Shown here piece by piece: positions 17,305 through 26,976 of a stretch of DNA of 64,000 bases. Below the pieces are notes generated by a model, which saw nothing but the letters and a program-made list of their open reading frames with translations, had not been told where the DNA came from and searched no databases. Position 1 is the stretch's first letter. The number at the start of each line of letters is the position of its first letter. This DNA comes from Streptomyces koelreuteriae. GTDB taxonomy: Bacteria; Actinomycetota; Actinomycetes; Streptomycetales; Streptomycetaceae. A program made the position numbers and the translations under genes. The DNA lies in NCBI RefSeq assembly GCF_018604545.1, contig NZ_CP075896.1:5952001-6016000 (forward strand). The letters run 5' to 3'.

Positions 17305-17633
17305 GGGTCCCCCCAGGGATGTTGTGCAGGGCGGCATCATGCGCGCCTGTCGGTGCCGCGTGAAGTCGAATTGCCTGATCTGTTACGTTCCTTCGGCTTC
17401 TTCGAATTGCCCGGGATAGGCCTCACGGCGGGCTAGAGTCGGACGCCGTGATTGCCCTGGTATTCGGAACCATCGGCTTGGACGCCGTGGAGCTGGGGGG
17501 GGAGGATCCCGCTCGGCGGTGTACCGGGTCCACGCCCAGAACGTGTTCAGTCGTGTCTGGCGCACGCTGAACATCCGGACGTAGCAGGGCGGATGCCTTC
17601 CGGGGAGTTCCGGAAGGCATTTCGCATGTGGGA
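17305..17633. other. 329-bp intergenic stretch without a recognised gene
   Basis: No convincing coding sequence was found. Short open frames exist on both strands (for example a run ending VYRVHAQNVFSRVWRTLNIR) but lack ribosome sites or family resemblance. The right end holds a strong hairpin (17593-17620). The region before it contains an A/T-richer patch (17359-17410) that may be the promoter of the 16993-17304 gene. Confidence 0.5.
17593..17620 (-). terminator. hairpin terminator of the 17634 gene
   Basis: A perfect 11-bp inverted repeat, ATGCCTTCCGG / CCGGAAGGCAT, encloses the 6-nt loop GGAGTT. It lies 14 bp past the stop of the minus-strand gene ending at 17634. The stem is symmetric and could stop transcription from either side. 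Confidence 0.7.
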
Positions 17634-18158
17634 TCAGTAGTTCGCGTTGGCGAGCAGTTCGCCGTCCTTGTCGTAGACGGTCACGAGGCCGTTCTCGGAC
17701 TCGTAGCAGGATGTGAACGCGGAGGCGATGAGTTTGCCCTCGCCCTGGTGGGGGCCCATGATGCCGCCGGTGTAGTCGGTGAAGACCTCGGCCGAGTCGA
17801 GGATGTCGTTGCGCTTGTCCGCGCCGGTCACCTTGGTGACGTGCTCGACCGCGGCCTTCTCGGTGTCCGTGCCGTTCTTGGCGACGCACCTGAGGAACTG
17901 CTCGGCCTGGGACTTCTCGTCGGCCGGCTTTGCCCTGCTCTTTCCGCCGTCTCCGGGCTTGCTGTCGGCGGCGATGGCCTTGTCCTTGTTCGAGGTGTCC
18001 GTGCTCTCGCTGCTTCCGCCGCCCGTGGCGACGGCGACGATGACGAAGAGGCCGATGATGCCCGCGCATCCGAGGCCCGCGATCTTGCCGGCACTGCGCT
18101 TCTTCGGCTGCTGGGGCGGGTAGGGCTGGTTGGGCTGCTGCGGGTACTGCTGGCTCAT
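17634..18158 (-). CDS. membrane-anchored hypothetical protein with Gln/Pro-rich N-tail
   Basis: 174 aa from ATG 18158, with GAGGGG upstream. The start is a cytoplasmic Q/P/Y-rich tail (SQQYPQQPNQPYPPQQP), then one membrane segment (about 24-45, IAGLGCAGIIGLFVIVAVAT) and a Ser/Lys-rich linker. A ~100-residue exported domain follows with two Cys (LRCVAKNG, TSCYESEN) and the segment EVFTDYTGGIMGPHQGEG. The layout is common in Streptomyces surface proteins of unknown role. A terminator follows directly. Confidence 0.65.
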   Translation of the reverse strand: MSQQYPQQPNQPYPPQQPKKRSAGKIAGLGCAGIIGLFVIVAVATGGGSSESTDTSNKDKAIAADSKPGDGGKSRAKPADEKSQAEQFLRCVAKNGTDTEKAAVEHVTKVTGADKRNDILDSAEVFTDYTGGIMGPHQGEGKLIASAFTSCYESENGLVTVYDKDGELLANANY

Positions 18159-18280
18159 GGTTTCCCCTCGGGGTCATTCGTGTCGTGCGGGGTGCATGAC
18201 CTGGGGAGGGGCGGCGCGGTTGCAGGCGGCTGAACCAGTTCGCCCGATCGGGGCATGAGCGGTCGCACACCTTCTCTACG

Positions 18281-18694
18281 ATGGGCAGCGTGAACGGCCC
18301 CGTCCCGTGTGCCCCGCGCCCCGTCGTCCGGCGGTGGCGTGTGCTGTGTGTGCTGGGGCTGTTGGCGGGGTTGCTGGGGATGCACGGGCTGGCGCCCGGG
18401 GGTGTCCCGTGGGGGACGCACGCGGAGCAGGCGACGCACTCGCCCCACCGTCACGCGGACCAGAGCCATTCCCAGGGCATGTCCTACGGGCATTGCGGTG
18501 GCGGGTCCGTTCAGCATGCCGACGCGACCTGTGCTTCGGGTGCCCTGAGTGGTGGGCCGGTGTTGCCCGCGCTGGTGCCCGACCCCGTTGCCGGGGGTGT
18601 GGGGGAGGGCGTCGTACGGGTGTTGGCGGTCGGGGAGGCGGATGGTGCGCGTGCTCCGCCTTCGCTCGCCGAGCTTCAGCTTCTGCGGATCTAG
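18281..18694 (+). CDS. DUF6153-like His-rich exported protein
   Basis: 137 aa from ATG 18281 (GTG 18290 is also possible). One hydrophobic segment near the N-terminus (RVLCVLGLLAGLLGMHGLAPGG) is followed by a His-rich stretch (HSPHRHADQSHSQGMSYGH) and later Cys, the layout of the DUF6153 family. It is paired with a DUF305 lipoprotein 110 bp downstream, a common Streptomyces arrangement. The His and Met residues suggest binding of copper or another soft metal at the cell surface; that is inference. Confidence 0.65.
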   Translation: MGSVNGPVPCAPRPVVRRWRVLCVLGLLAGLLGMHGLAPGGVPWGTHAEQATHSPHRHADQSHSQGMSYGHCGGGSVQHADATCASGALSGGPVLPALVPDPVAGGVGEGVVRVLAVGEADGARAPPSLAELQLLRI

Positions 18695-18803
18695 ACACCG
18701 CCGCGCACGCATCGCGCCGGGGCCGACGCCCTTGCCGGTGCGGTGTGGTGCGTCGTCGTGTCCTAGTTCCGTTCCCCCTCCTTGCAGAAGCAGGAGTTCA
18801 CGT

Positions 18804-19388
18804 ATGAACAGCATTCGTACTCTCACGCGCCGGGCCGCCCTCGTGGTGGCTGCCGGTGCCGGTGCCTTCCTCCTCGCCGCGTGTGGCGGCGACGGCGGCG
18901 GTGCCGCACACAACGCCCAGGACGTCTCCTTCGCGCAGGGCATGATCCCGCACCACCGGCAGGCGCTGGAGATGGCGGAACTGGCCGAGGGCCGGGCCGC
19001 GTCCGGTGCGGTCAAGGCGCTGGCGGCGCGGGTCGAGAAGGCGCAGGGCCCGGAGATCAAGACCCTGACCGGGTGGCTGGAGCAGTGGGGTGAGGACGCC
19101 CCCGAGTCGGCGGGCGGCATGGATCATTCCGCCGCGGGCCACTCCGGCATGTCCGGGATGATGGGCGGCGAGGACATGGCCGAGCTGGAGAAGGCCGCGG
19201 GCAAGGCCTTCGACACGAAGTTCCTGGCCCTGATGGTCGAGCACCACGAGGGTGCCGTGAAGATGGCCGCCCTTGAGGAGAGCGAGGGGCGGTACGGGCC
19301 CGCCAAGGACATGGCCGGTGACATCGTCGCCGCGCAGAACGCCGAGATCGGCCAGATGAACAAGCTCCTGGGCAAGAGTCGCGGCTGA
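18804..19388 (+). CDS. DUF305 lipoprotein
   Basis: 194 aa from ATG 18804, with CAGGAG upstream. The lipobox LAAC (Cys about 25) predicts a lipoprotein. The DUF305 (ferritin-like four-helix) signature is present twice: AQGMIPHHRQALEMAELAEG in the first half and LMVEHHEGAVKMAALEES in the second, separated by a His/Met-rich linker (MDHSAAGHSGMSGMMGG). These HH pairs and Met clusters suggest metal binding. The family is often linked to copper handling. It is probably in one transcript with the DUF6153-like gene before it. Confidence 0.85.
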   Translation: MNSIRTLTRRAALVVAAGAGAFLLAACGGDGGGAAHNAQDVSFAQGMIPHHRQALEMAELAEGRAASGAVKALAARVEKAQGPEIKTLTGWLEQWGEDAPESAGGMDHSAAGHSGMSGMMGGEDMAELEKAAGKAFDTKFLALMVEHHEGAVKMAALEESEGRYGPAKDMAGDIVAAQNAEIGQMNKLLGKSRG

Positions 19389-19399
19389 CGCCCCCGCGG

Positions 19400-19753
19400 T
19401 TACGAGGCTCCGTCGGGTTCCTCCGGCGGAGCCTCGTGCGCGTGCTTCAGCTGGGAGCGGGCCGACACCCGCTCGGGGCCGGTGAGTTCGGACCAGTAGC
19501 GGTGGGTGCTGAGGAACACCGCCAGTTCGTGCTCCCGTCGGCGGAGCTTCTCCACCTCGGCCTGTTCGTCGGCGCTCCAGCCGGGGGAGGCGGGGCGTTC
19601 GACCTTGCGCCAGCCGTTGTCGTCGCTGAAGCCGTCCACCGGCTCGACCGACCAGGGCAGCCGCTTCAGCAGGACCGACAGCTCGGCGCGGACCTGATGG
19701 AGTTCCTCCTGACCGGCGAGGAGGTCACTCGGAAAGTCATAGGTCGTAGCCAC
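19400..19753 (-). CDS. conserved hypothetical protein
   Basis: 117 aa from GTG 19753. Soluble, highly charged and mostly helical: residues about 10-30 (DLLAGQEELHQVRAELSVLL) and about 65-85 (SADEQAEVEKLRRREHEL) look like short coiled-coil helices around a Trp/Pro-rich middle (LPWSVEPVDGF). Similar proteins occur in many Streptomyces; no function is recognised. It converges on the DUF305 gene, and its last codons contain that gene's probable terminator. Confidence 0.65.
   Translation of the reverse strand: MATTYDFPSDLLAGQEELHQVRAELSVLLKRLPWSVEPVDGFSDDNGWRKVERPASPGWSADEQAEVEKLRRREHELAVFLSTHRYWSELTGPERVSARSQLKHAHEAPPEEPDGAS
19403..19436 (+). terminator. hairpin after the DUF305 gene
   Basis: A 10-bp inverted repeat, CGAGGCTCCG / CGGAGCCTCG, with a 14-nt loop, lies 15 bp after the DUF305 stop and within the last codons of the convergent gene ending at 19400. 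Confidence 0.5.
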
Positions 19754-19804
19754 GCATCAATGATACGCCTGTTCGAATTTGGGTGGCGAGTCTCTTCCCG
19801 TGGT

Positions 19805-20722
19805 TCAGGTGAGTCCGTGTTCTCCCGACAGCTCGCCCAGCACCCGAGCCGTCACCCGAGCCGTCACCGGCGCCGGAACGCCGTACCGCTCGGCCGCGCG
19901 CAGCAACGCGCCCCCGATGGCGTCCAGTTCGAGAGGGCGGCCCGCCTCGGCGTCGCGCTGCATCGACGATTTCGTCGACGCCGGGAAGGCGTCGTAGCGG
20001 GCGAGGGCCTGACCCGGGTCGGCCGGGCCGCCGCACGCGCGGCTGATCGCGGCCGTCTCCTCCACCAGGGCCGTCAGTTCGTCGCGGTGGCGGCTGCGGA
20101 CCTCGCCGAGAGGGAGGCCGTAGTACGTGGTGAGCAGGGCGAACGGGGCCAGGAACGACATCTTCGCCCACAGGGTCGCCGTCTCGTCGTCCTGGACGCG
20201 GGTGACCGGCCCGGCGGCGGTGAGGGCCTCGGCGAGGGCGTCGAGTCGGGCGCGGGGCACCGCCGTACCGGTCAGGTCGATCTCCGCGAAGGGGCTGCCG
20301 TGTTCGACGACACCCGGGGCGGTCCGGGTCGACTCGACGCGGATGACGCCCGGGGCGACGAGGTCGGGACGGTAGCGGGCGCGCAGGGTCGCCGGGTGTT
20401 CGACGCCGTTCAGGAACGGCACGAGCAGGCCGTCGGACAGCGTGGGTGCGGGGACGCGCGCCAGGGCGGCGTCGAGGGCGGTGTGCTTGACGGTCACCAG
20501 GCATGCGTCGACCCGTTCGCGCAGCTCCGTGTCCGCCTCGACCGGGGCCGTGAAGTCGCCGAAGTGCGTGCTGCGGACCCGGATGCCGTCCGTGCGCAGG
20601 GTCCGGGCCGTCTCCTCGCCGGACAGGCAGATCACCCGGTGGCCGGCGCGGGAGAGCAGCGCGGCGAGCAGGCCGCCCACGCCGCCGGGGCCCAGGACGG
20701 CCACGGTGAGTTCGTTCCCCAT
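19805..20722 (-). CDS. ketopantoate reductase (ApbA/PanE) family oxidoreductase
   Basis: 305 aa from ATG 20722, with GAGGAACC upstream. The Rossmann motif VLGPGGVGG (residues 9-17) binds NADPH. VKHTALDAAL carries the conserved Lys region, and the C-terminal helical domain has SFLAPFALLTTYYG and the SSMQRDAEAGRPLELDAI block typical of the family. The family reduces 2-dehydropantoate to pantoate for CoA synthesis, but genomes often hold several paralogues acting on other 2-oxo acids. No pantothenate genes are nearby, so the assignment stays at family level. Confidence 0.85.
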   Translation of the reverse strand: MGNELTVAVLGPGGVGGLLAALLSRAGHRVICLSGEETARTLRTDGIRVRSTHFGDFTAPVEADTELRERVDACLVTVKHTALDAALARVPAPTLSDGLLVPFLNGVEHPATLRARYRPDLVAPGVIRVESTRTAPGVVEHGSPFAEIDLTGTAVPRARLDALAEALTAAGPVTRVQDDETATLWAKMSFLAPFALLTTYYGLPLGEVRSRHRDELTALVEETAAISRACGGPADPGQALARYDAFPASTKSSMQRDAEAGRPLELDAIGGALLRAAERYGVPAPVTARVTARVLGELSGEHGLT

Positions 20723-20824
20723 GTCGGGTTCCTCTCGTCGGTCCGCCCCACAGTGGTGGCCGCCTCGCGGAGATCATGACAGTGGTCGCTGTCGTCCGGG
20801 GGTCGAAAGGGTGAGACTGGGGGC

Positions 20825-21055
20825 ATGTGCCGGAGCATCAAGACACTGCGTCCCCCCGCGATGGCCGAGGAGGCCACGGCGGATGACATTCGGGCTGCCG
20901 CGTTGCAGTACGTGCGGAAGGTTTCGGGATTCCGTGCCCCCGCCGCTCACAACCAGGAGGTGTTCGACCGCGCCGTGGAGGCGATCGCGCAGGCCACGGA
21001 GGAGTTGCTGGACGGACTGGAGATCCGGGGGGCCGCCGCTCGCCGCGCGAGCTGA
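20825..21055 (+). CDS. DUF2277 family protein
   Basis: 76 aa from ATG 20825. The start MCRSIKTLRPP and the segment AALQYVRKVSGFRAPAAHNQ match the DUF2277 family, small helical cytoplasmic proteins widespread in actinobacteria and other bacteria. A conserved Cys is residue 2. No function is established. It is divergent from the ketopantoate-reductase-like gene with about 100 bp between them. Confidence 0.85.
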   Translation: MCRSIKTLRPPAMAEEATADDIRAAALQYVRKVSGFRAPAAHNQEVFDRAVEAIAQATEELLDGLEIRGAAARRAS

Positions 21056-21081
21056 GGTCTCGGACCGTACGACAAGGGTTC

Positions 21082-21687
21082 CTACGACGCCTCCGAGGGC
21101 CGCGGCGCCCTCTTCATGACGTACGCCGCTCCCGCCCCCGCCCCGAACAGCGCCCCCACCGACACTGCCGTCGCCAGCCAGCTCGCGCCCAGCCAGTGGG
21201 CGCCGAACCAGCCGAGGGCGACGCTGTACGCCGCCCAGGTCAGGCCGGCCAGGGCCGACCAGGGGAGGAAGTCGCGGGCGCGGCGGTGGGCGGCGCCCGC
21301 GCCGAGGGAGACGACCGAGCGGCCGGCGGGAGCGAAGCGGGCGAGGACGACGAGCGCGCCGCCGCCCCGGGCCAGCGCCGCGCCGAGACGTTCCTGCGCG
21401 GTGGTCAGGCGCCGGGAGCGGGAGATCGCCCGGTCCAGACGGGCGCCGCCGCGCCAGGCGAGGCGATAGGCGACCAGGTCACCGAGGACGGAGGCGGTGG
21501 CCGCGCAGAGGGTCAGCGCCAGGATGTCGGGCACATCGGTCGCCGTGCCCGCGGCCGCCGCCGTGGCGACCGTGATCACCAGGACGCCGCTGGGCAGCAC
21601 CGGCAGAAACACGTCGAGCAGGATGGACAGGGCCACCACCGCGTAGATCCATGGGCTGCCCATCAGCGACCCCAACTGCTCCAGCAC
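21082..21687 (-). CDS. DedA-family membrane protein
   Basis: 201 aa from GTG 21687, chosen because GGGGAG lies about 6 nt upstream; the longer open frame before it is not protein-like. It has four or five hydrophobic segments and DedA/VTT features: DVFLPVLPSGVLVITVATA near the start and VLARFAPAGRSVVSLGAGA in the middle, where related proteins have FxxGRFxPxxR. It is the second DedA protein in the window and is shorter and more divergent than the one at 3928. A role in lipid-carrier or membrane homeostasis is inferred from the family. Confidence 0.8.
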   Translation of the reverse strand: MLEQLGSLMGSPWIYAVVALSILLDVFLPVLPSGVLVITVATAAAAGTATDVPDILALTLCAATASVLGDLVAYRLAWRGGARLDRAISRSRRLTTAQERLGAALARGGGALVVLARFAPAGRSVVSLGAGAAHRRARDFLPWSALAGLTWAAYSVALGWFGAHWLGASWLATAVSVGALFGAGAGAAYVMKRAPRPSEAS

Positions 21688-21915
21688 CGCGACTCCCCGT
21701 GAATCCCCCGTGGGCCAGACCGTGCCGCGATGTCGCGGGGAGCGGCAGGTGTGGCCATGACAGCCATACAGCGTACGCCTGGGGTGTGACGGTCCGTTCA
21801 CGGGGTTCGCCCTCGGTCGTCACCCGGCTGCCATGTCCCGGAGGGCGGCGGGCGCGGGTGTCCCGTAGCAACAGAAGGGGCTGAATCAGACACAAGGCGA
21901 GGAACGGTACACATC

Positions 21916-22479
21916 ATGCTGGCAGGGATATGCGCGAGCGCCGTCGCGGCCGCTTTGTCCGCCGCTGGTCCGGGCGGTGCCGGGGCTGTCGAGGGCTACG
22001 TCGAGGGCTACTCGGTGCGGGCGGAGGCCCGGTTCGTGGCGGCCGGGGCGGCTCAGGGGTCGGCGGCGCTGACGTACGACCGGGGTCTGGTGCCCGTGGG
22101 CTCGTGGATCCAGGTCCGCCAGCACACCGTGCCCGGCGGCGGGACGACCGTACGGCTGAAGGTGGCCGGCATGAAGCCGGGTCACGCCTACGGCGTCCAT
22201 GTGCACCAGAAGCCCTGCGGCGTCGATCCGGAGGCCGCCGGCGGGCACTACCAGCACCGGCCGTCGAGCGATCCGCACCATGTCAGCCCGGACAACGAGG
22301 TCTGGCTGGACTTCACGGCCGACCGGCGCGGCGCGGGCGCGGCGAGCGCCCGGCACGACTGGGGCTTCCGGCCGGGCGAGGCGTCCTCGGTCGTGATCCA
22401 CGACGTGCCGGGCGGTGCGGGGGAGCGGGCGGCCTGCTTCACGGTGCCGTTCGAGCCGGTGGACAGGGCAGAGGAGTAG
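21916..22479 (+). CDS. secreted Cu/Zn superoxide dismutase-like protein
   Basis: 187 aa from ATG 21916. The N-terminus looks like a signal peptide (about 1-25). The rest follows the Cu/Zn SOD fold: GVHVHQKPCG (two copper-ligand His and the disulphide Cys), GGHYQHRPS, NEVWLDFTAD where the family has GDLPN, and AACFTV with the second Cys near the end. Some classic ligands after GGHYQH are altered, so activity cannot be assumed. It would act outside the membrane against superoxide. The convergent DoxX gene is 124 bp away, with a terminator between. Confidence 0.75.
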   Translation: MLAGICASAVAAALSAAGPGGAGAVEGYVEGYSVRAEARFVAAGAAQGSAALTYDRGLVPVGSWIQVRQHTVPGGGTTVRLKVAGMKPGHAYGVHVHQKPCGVDPEAAGGHYQHRPSSDPHHVSPDNEVWLDFTADRRGAGAASARHDWGFRPGEASSVVIHDVPGGAGERAACFTVPFEPVDRAEE

Positions 22480-22562
22480 GCGACCCGCCACGGGCAGCGG
22501 AACGGCGCCTCCCCGGACGACGAGCAGGCGACCCGCCGGGCAGCGGAACGGCGCCTCCCCGG
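22478..22562. repeat. direct repeat of ~37 bp
   Basis: Two near-identical units begin AGGCGACCCGCC and end GGCGCCTCCCCGG (22478-22516 and 22526-22562). They differ by a 2-bp insertion and are separated by 9 bp. The second unit supplies the left arm of the terminator at 22546. Confidence 0.85.
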
Positions 22563-22580
22563 GCAGGGAAGGCGCCGTTC
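22546..22580. terminator. bidirectional terminator between SOD-like and DoxX genes
   Basis: The 11-bp perfect inverted repeat GAACGGCGCCT / AGGCGCCGTTC with a 13-nt loop lies between two convergent genes ending at 22479 and 22603. Confidence 0.75.
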
Positions 22581-22602
22581 TCCGTGATGGTGTCCGGGTG
22601 GC

Positions 22603-23055
22603 TCAGGCGGCCACCGGCGTCTGCTCCGAGGAGCGCTGGCCCTGCGCGGAGGTGCGCCGCGCGAGCAGCCGGTCCACGCCGAACGCGCCGGAGCCGGTGA
22701 AGATCAGCAGGAACATGGCCCAGCAGTACATGGCCGCGCCCTCGCCGTTGTTCTCGATGGGCCACAGACCCTCGGGCTGGTGGACCTTGAAGTAGGCGTA
22801 GGCCATGGCGCCGGAGGATATGAAGGCCGCGGCGCGGGTGCCCAGGCCCAGCAGGACCAGGATGCCGCCGACGAGTTCGATGACGGCCGCGTACCAGTTC
22901 GGCCAGGCGCCGGTCGCCGCGGTGCCGCCCTTGCCGTCCACGCCTCCGAGGACGCCGAAGAGCGCGACGGCGCCGTGGCAGGAGAACAGCAGGCCGATGA
23001 CGATCCGGAACAGCCCGAGAGCGTACGGCTGAGCGCCGTTGAGGCGTGCGGTCAT
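22603..23055 (-). CDS. DoxX-family membrane protein
   Basis: 150 aa from ATG 23055, with GGAG upstream. It has four hydrophobic segments and the DoxX pattern: LGLFRIVIGLLFSCHGAVAL at the start, IELVGGILVLLGLGTRAAAF in the middle and MAYAYFKVHQPEGLWPIENN before the last helices. DoxX proteins are small membrane proteins linked to redox and thiol stress in actinobacteria. A candidate iron box lies 70 bp upstream, so iron control is possible. It converges on a Cu/Zn SOD-like gene. Confidence 0.85.
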   Translation of the reverse strand: MTARLNGAQPYALGLFRIVIGLLFSCHGAVALFGVLGGVDGKGGTAATGAWPNWYAAVIELVGGILVLLGLGTRAAAFISSGAMAYAYFKVHQPEGLWPIENNGEGAAMYCWAMFLLIFTGSGAFGVDRLLARRTSAQGQRSSEQTPVAA

Positions 23056-23125
23056 GTGGGGGACTCCTTCGGGCGGCCGGCCAGGGGAAGGCCGGTCGGG
23101 GGACAGAACCGATGAGTAGCCCACG

Positions 23126-23139
23126 TTAGGTGTGCCTAA
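23126..23139 (-). promoter_or_regulatory. candidate DmdR/IdeR iron box upstream of DoxX
   Basis: TTAGGTGTGCCTAA is a palindrome (TTAGG-TGTG-CCTAA). It matches 12 of 14 bases of the left part of the iron box as I remember it (TTAGGTTAGCCTAACCTAA); the right third is poor. It lies 70 bp before the DoxX start and covers the stop codon of the upstream FAD-binding protein gene. Confidence 0.45.
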
Positions 23140-25073
23140 TTGATGCTTGCAAGTTCAACATTTGGCCACGGGTTTGCCTCCGTTTGGGTGTCACTCTCGG
23201 TCGCAACCGCACGTAGAGCCGCTCTGGCGACCGCGTCCGCGTCCGAAAGCGTGACCGAATCCACACCCGGGCGAGCCCCTGCGGCGGTCACCCAGTGCAC
23301 ACCTTCCGTCGGCACTCCGAGGGCGAACCGCCTTTCGTGTACAACACCTTGACGATCCATCAGACGATACGGCCGCGGTGTGACGTCCAACCCGCCTGTC
23401 TCATAACCGTCGGCGGTGTGCGGGCGGCACTGGCCCGTCCGCAGCAGCCCGGCGAGCAGCCCGTCGGCCGTGCTCCGCAAGTCCGCTTCCGGTAGCCGGG
23501 CCTCTATGAGTGTTGTCACACGGACGACCGAGCCCGGCACCTCGGGGGAGTGCGCCGCCCAGGCCCCGTCCTCCTCCGTCACCTCCAGACGCGGCCCGAG
23601 CACCCGCACCACGCCCGCCTCCATCAGGGCCACCAGCTCCTCGATACGGCGCCGGGGCGGGCCGATGGAGAGGAAGGCGTTGAGCGGGGTGTACCAGCGG
23701 TCCAGATGGTCCCGGCGGGAGGCACCGGCGAGACCGCCGTGGTCGACGATCAGCCGGAGTTCGTTGCGCAGGTCGCGCAGCACGTCGAGGGCCGCCTTCA
23801 GCGGGCCCCGGACATTGCCCAGGGCGGCCTGCGCGGCGTCCTCGCGCAGATATGACAGCAGCCAGTCGTGCCACTCGCCGGGGTGCGCGAAGTCCCGCCC
23901 CGCGTGCGGCCGGCACACCCGCTCCCAGCGCCAGCGGTCGGCGCCGGGCACCTCGAACTCGTCCAGCAGTACGGCCTCCCGGGAGTCGCCGTGCGGTACG
24001 GCCAGGAAGCGATCGGTGAACTCCGAGCGCCGTCCCTCGGCGGTTCCAGCCCGCCCGAGCAGCGCGGCGTAGTAGACCGCCTCGACCTCCTTCGCCACCA
24101 ACGGCCATATCTCCGCCAGGAAGTCGGGCGCCTCCCCGGAGTCCGCGCGCTTGCGGAAGCCCGCGATCGTCTCCGGTGTGAGGACGAGCGGGACATGCCG
24201 GCCGTACGGCCCCTTCGCGTTGTCACCGCGCGCCTGGTACGGGATGCCGCGCCGCGAACCGGCGTACAGCCGCGGCTCCCGGCCGGAGGGGAGATAGCGC
24301 AGGCCGCCGCCCCGGGTGTCCCGGACGAAACGGCCGCCGCGGCCGGTCGTCAACAGGGCCGTGTGGTCGAAGAAGTTGAGGCCCAGGCCGCGCAGCAGGA
24401 CCGGCTCGCCCGCGGGGACGGAGGACAGGTCGACGTCTGCCGGGTTGGCGGGCGCGATGTGGCGCAGGCCGTGCCGGGCGGCATGGGCCGCGAGGCGCCG
24501 CCCGGCCGCGTCCGCGGTCGCCGGCAGATGGCCCAGCGCCAGGACCACCGCGGACAGGCCGGTCAGGGTGCGGCCGTCGTCGAGGGTGAGGGCCTGCCGG
24601 CCGCCCGGTGTGTCGTCGAGCCGGACCGCGCGGGCCCGGTGCGTCTCGACACGCACGTTCGGCGGCGCGTCCCGTACGGCCCGGGCGAACACCCACTCCA
24701 GATAGCGGCCGTAGTCGGCCCGGCTCGGGTACTCGTCCGGGCCCAGCGTGCCGCGTGCCCACTCATACAGGCTGGGACCCGGGCGGACCGGGCCCGAGCA
24801 GTCCACGCTGTCGTCGGTGAACAGGGTCACCTGGCAGGCCACGGTGTTCATCAGCAGCTCGGGCGACTGGGCCGTACGCCAGACGCGGCCGGGTCCCGGC
24901 GGGTCCGGGTCGATCACGTGGACCGTCAGCCGGGCACCGTCGGGGAGGAGCTCCGGGGCGGAGGCGCACAGGCGCTCCAGGACGCTGGTGCCCCGTGGCC
25001 CGGCGCCGACCAGGGCGACGGAGACCGGTGCGGGTGTCTCGGCCGGTGGGGATTCCTCGGTCGACGCAGACAA
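23136..25073 (-). CDS. FAD/NAD(P)-binding oxidoreductase-like protein (COG4529-like)
   Basis: 645 aa from TTG 25073, preceded by GGGAG at 8 nt; the ~185 open codons before it are not protein-like. The FAD Rossmann motif VALVGAGPRGTSVLERL lies at about residues 17-33. Typical family segments follow: RVWRTAQSPELLMNTVA, VVLALGHLPA, VLLRGLGLNFFDHTALL and DNAKGPYGRHVPLVLTPETI. The C-terminal ~250 residues include ASRRDHLDRWYTPLNAFLSI and a late WVTAAGARPGVDS. These proteins are predicted flavin hydroxylase/dehydrogenase-like enzymes; the substrate is unknown. The last codon overlaps a candidate iron box. Confidence 0.75.
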   Translation of the reverse strand: MSASTEESPPAETPAPVSVALVGAGPRGTSVLERLCASAPELLPDGARLTVHVIDPDPPGPGRVWRTAQSPELLMNTVACQVTLFTDDSVDCSGPVRPGPSLYEWARGTLGPDEYPSRADYGRYLEWVFARAVRDAPPNVRVETHRARAVRLDDTPGGRQALTLDDGRTLTGLSAVVLALGHLPATADAAGRRLAAHAARHGLRHIAPANPADVDLSSVPAGEPVLLRGLGLNFFDHTALLTTGRGGRFVRDTRGGGLRYLPSGREPRLYAGSRRGIPYQARGDNAKGPYGRHVPLVLTPETIAGFRKRADSGEAPDFLAEIWPLVAKEVEAVYYAALLGRAGTAEGRRSEFTDRFLAVPHGDSREAVLLDEFEVPGADRWRWERVCRPHAGRDFAHPGEWHDWLLSYLREDAAQAALGNVRGPLKAALDVLRDLRNELRLIVDHGGLAGASRRDHLDRWYTPLNAFLSIGPPRRRIEELVALMEAGVVRVLGPRLEVTEEDGAWAAHSPEVPGSVVRVTTLIEARLPEADLRSTADGLLAGLLRTGQCRPHTADGYETGGLDVTPRPYRLMDRQGVVHERRFALGVPTEGVHWVTAAGARPGVDSVTLSDADAVARAALRAVATESDTQTEANPWPNVELASIN

Positions 25074-25258
25074 GGGTGGTACTCCCGGGCGTGTGGGGCG
25101 CGTATCGGCGGTCCGCCGGTCGGGAAGCGGACGGTCCGCCTCATCATGCCGTCGCCGGAAGCGGGAACCGCTGTCCGTGGGGAAGGATTGACACTCGCTG
25201 TGGGATGCGTCACAAGCATCAAGGGACACGCCGGTCGCAAAGGGGTGGAACAGGCGTG

Positions 25259-26896
<1,638 letters not shown>

Positions 26897-26976
26897 GATG
26901 GTCCCCTCTCCGTCGCCCCGTACGGTACGGAACGACTGAGGTCAGCGGGGAGATCCCGGCCGGAAATACCTGGGTG

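Noticed and set aside
17423..17620. Small gene on the minus strand between 17.4 and 17.6 kb
   Set aside because: Ser/Pro/Arg-rich translation, no ribosome site, and it would span the strong terminator hairpin at 17593.
12539..18270. Complete integrative element next to tRNA-Val
   Set aside because: No integrase, excisionase, replication or transfer gene, and no second copy of the tRNA 3' end, could be found by eye.
26897..26976. PHO box upstream of the PhoD-like gene
   Set aside because: No GTTCACC-type direct repeats near the start at 26896.
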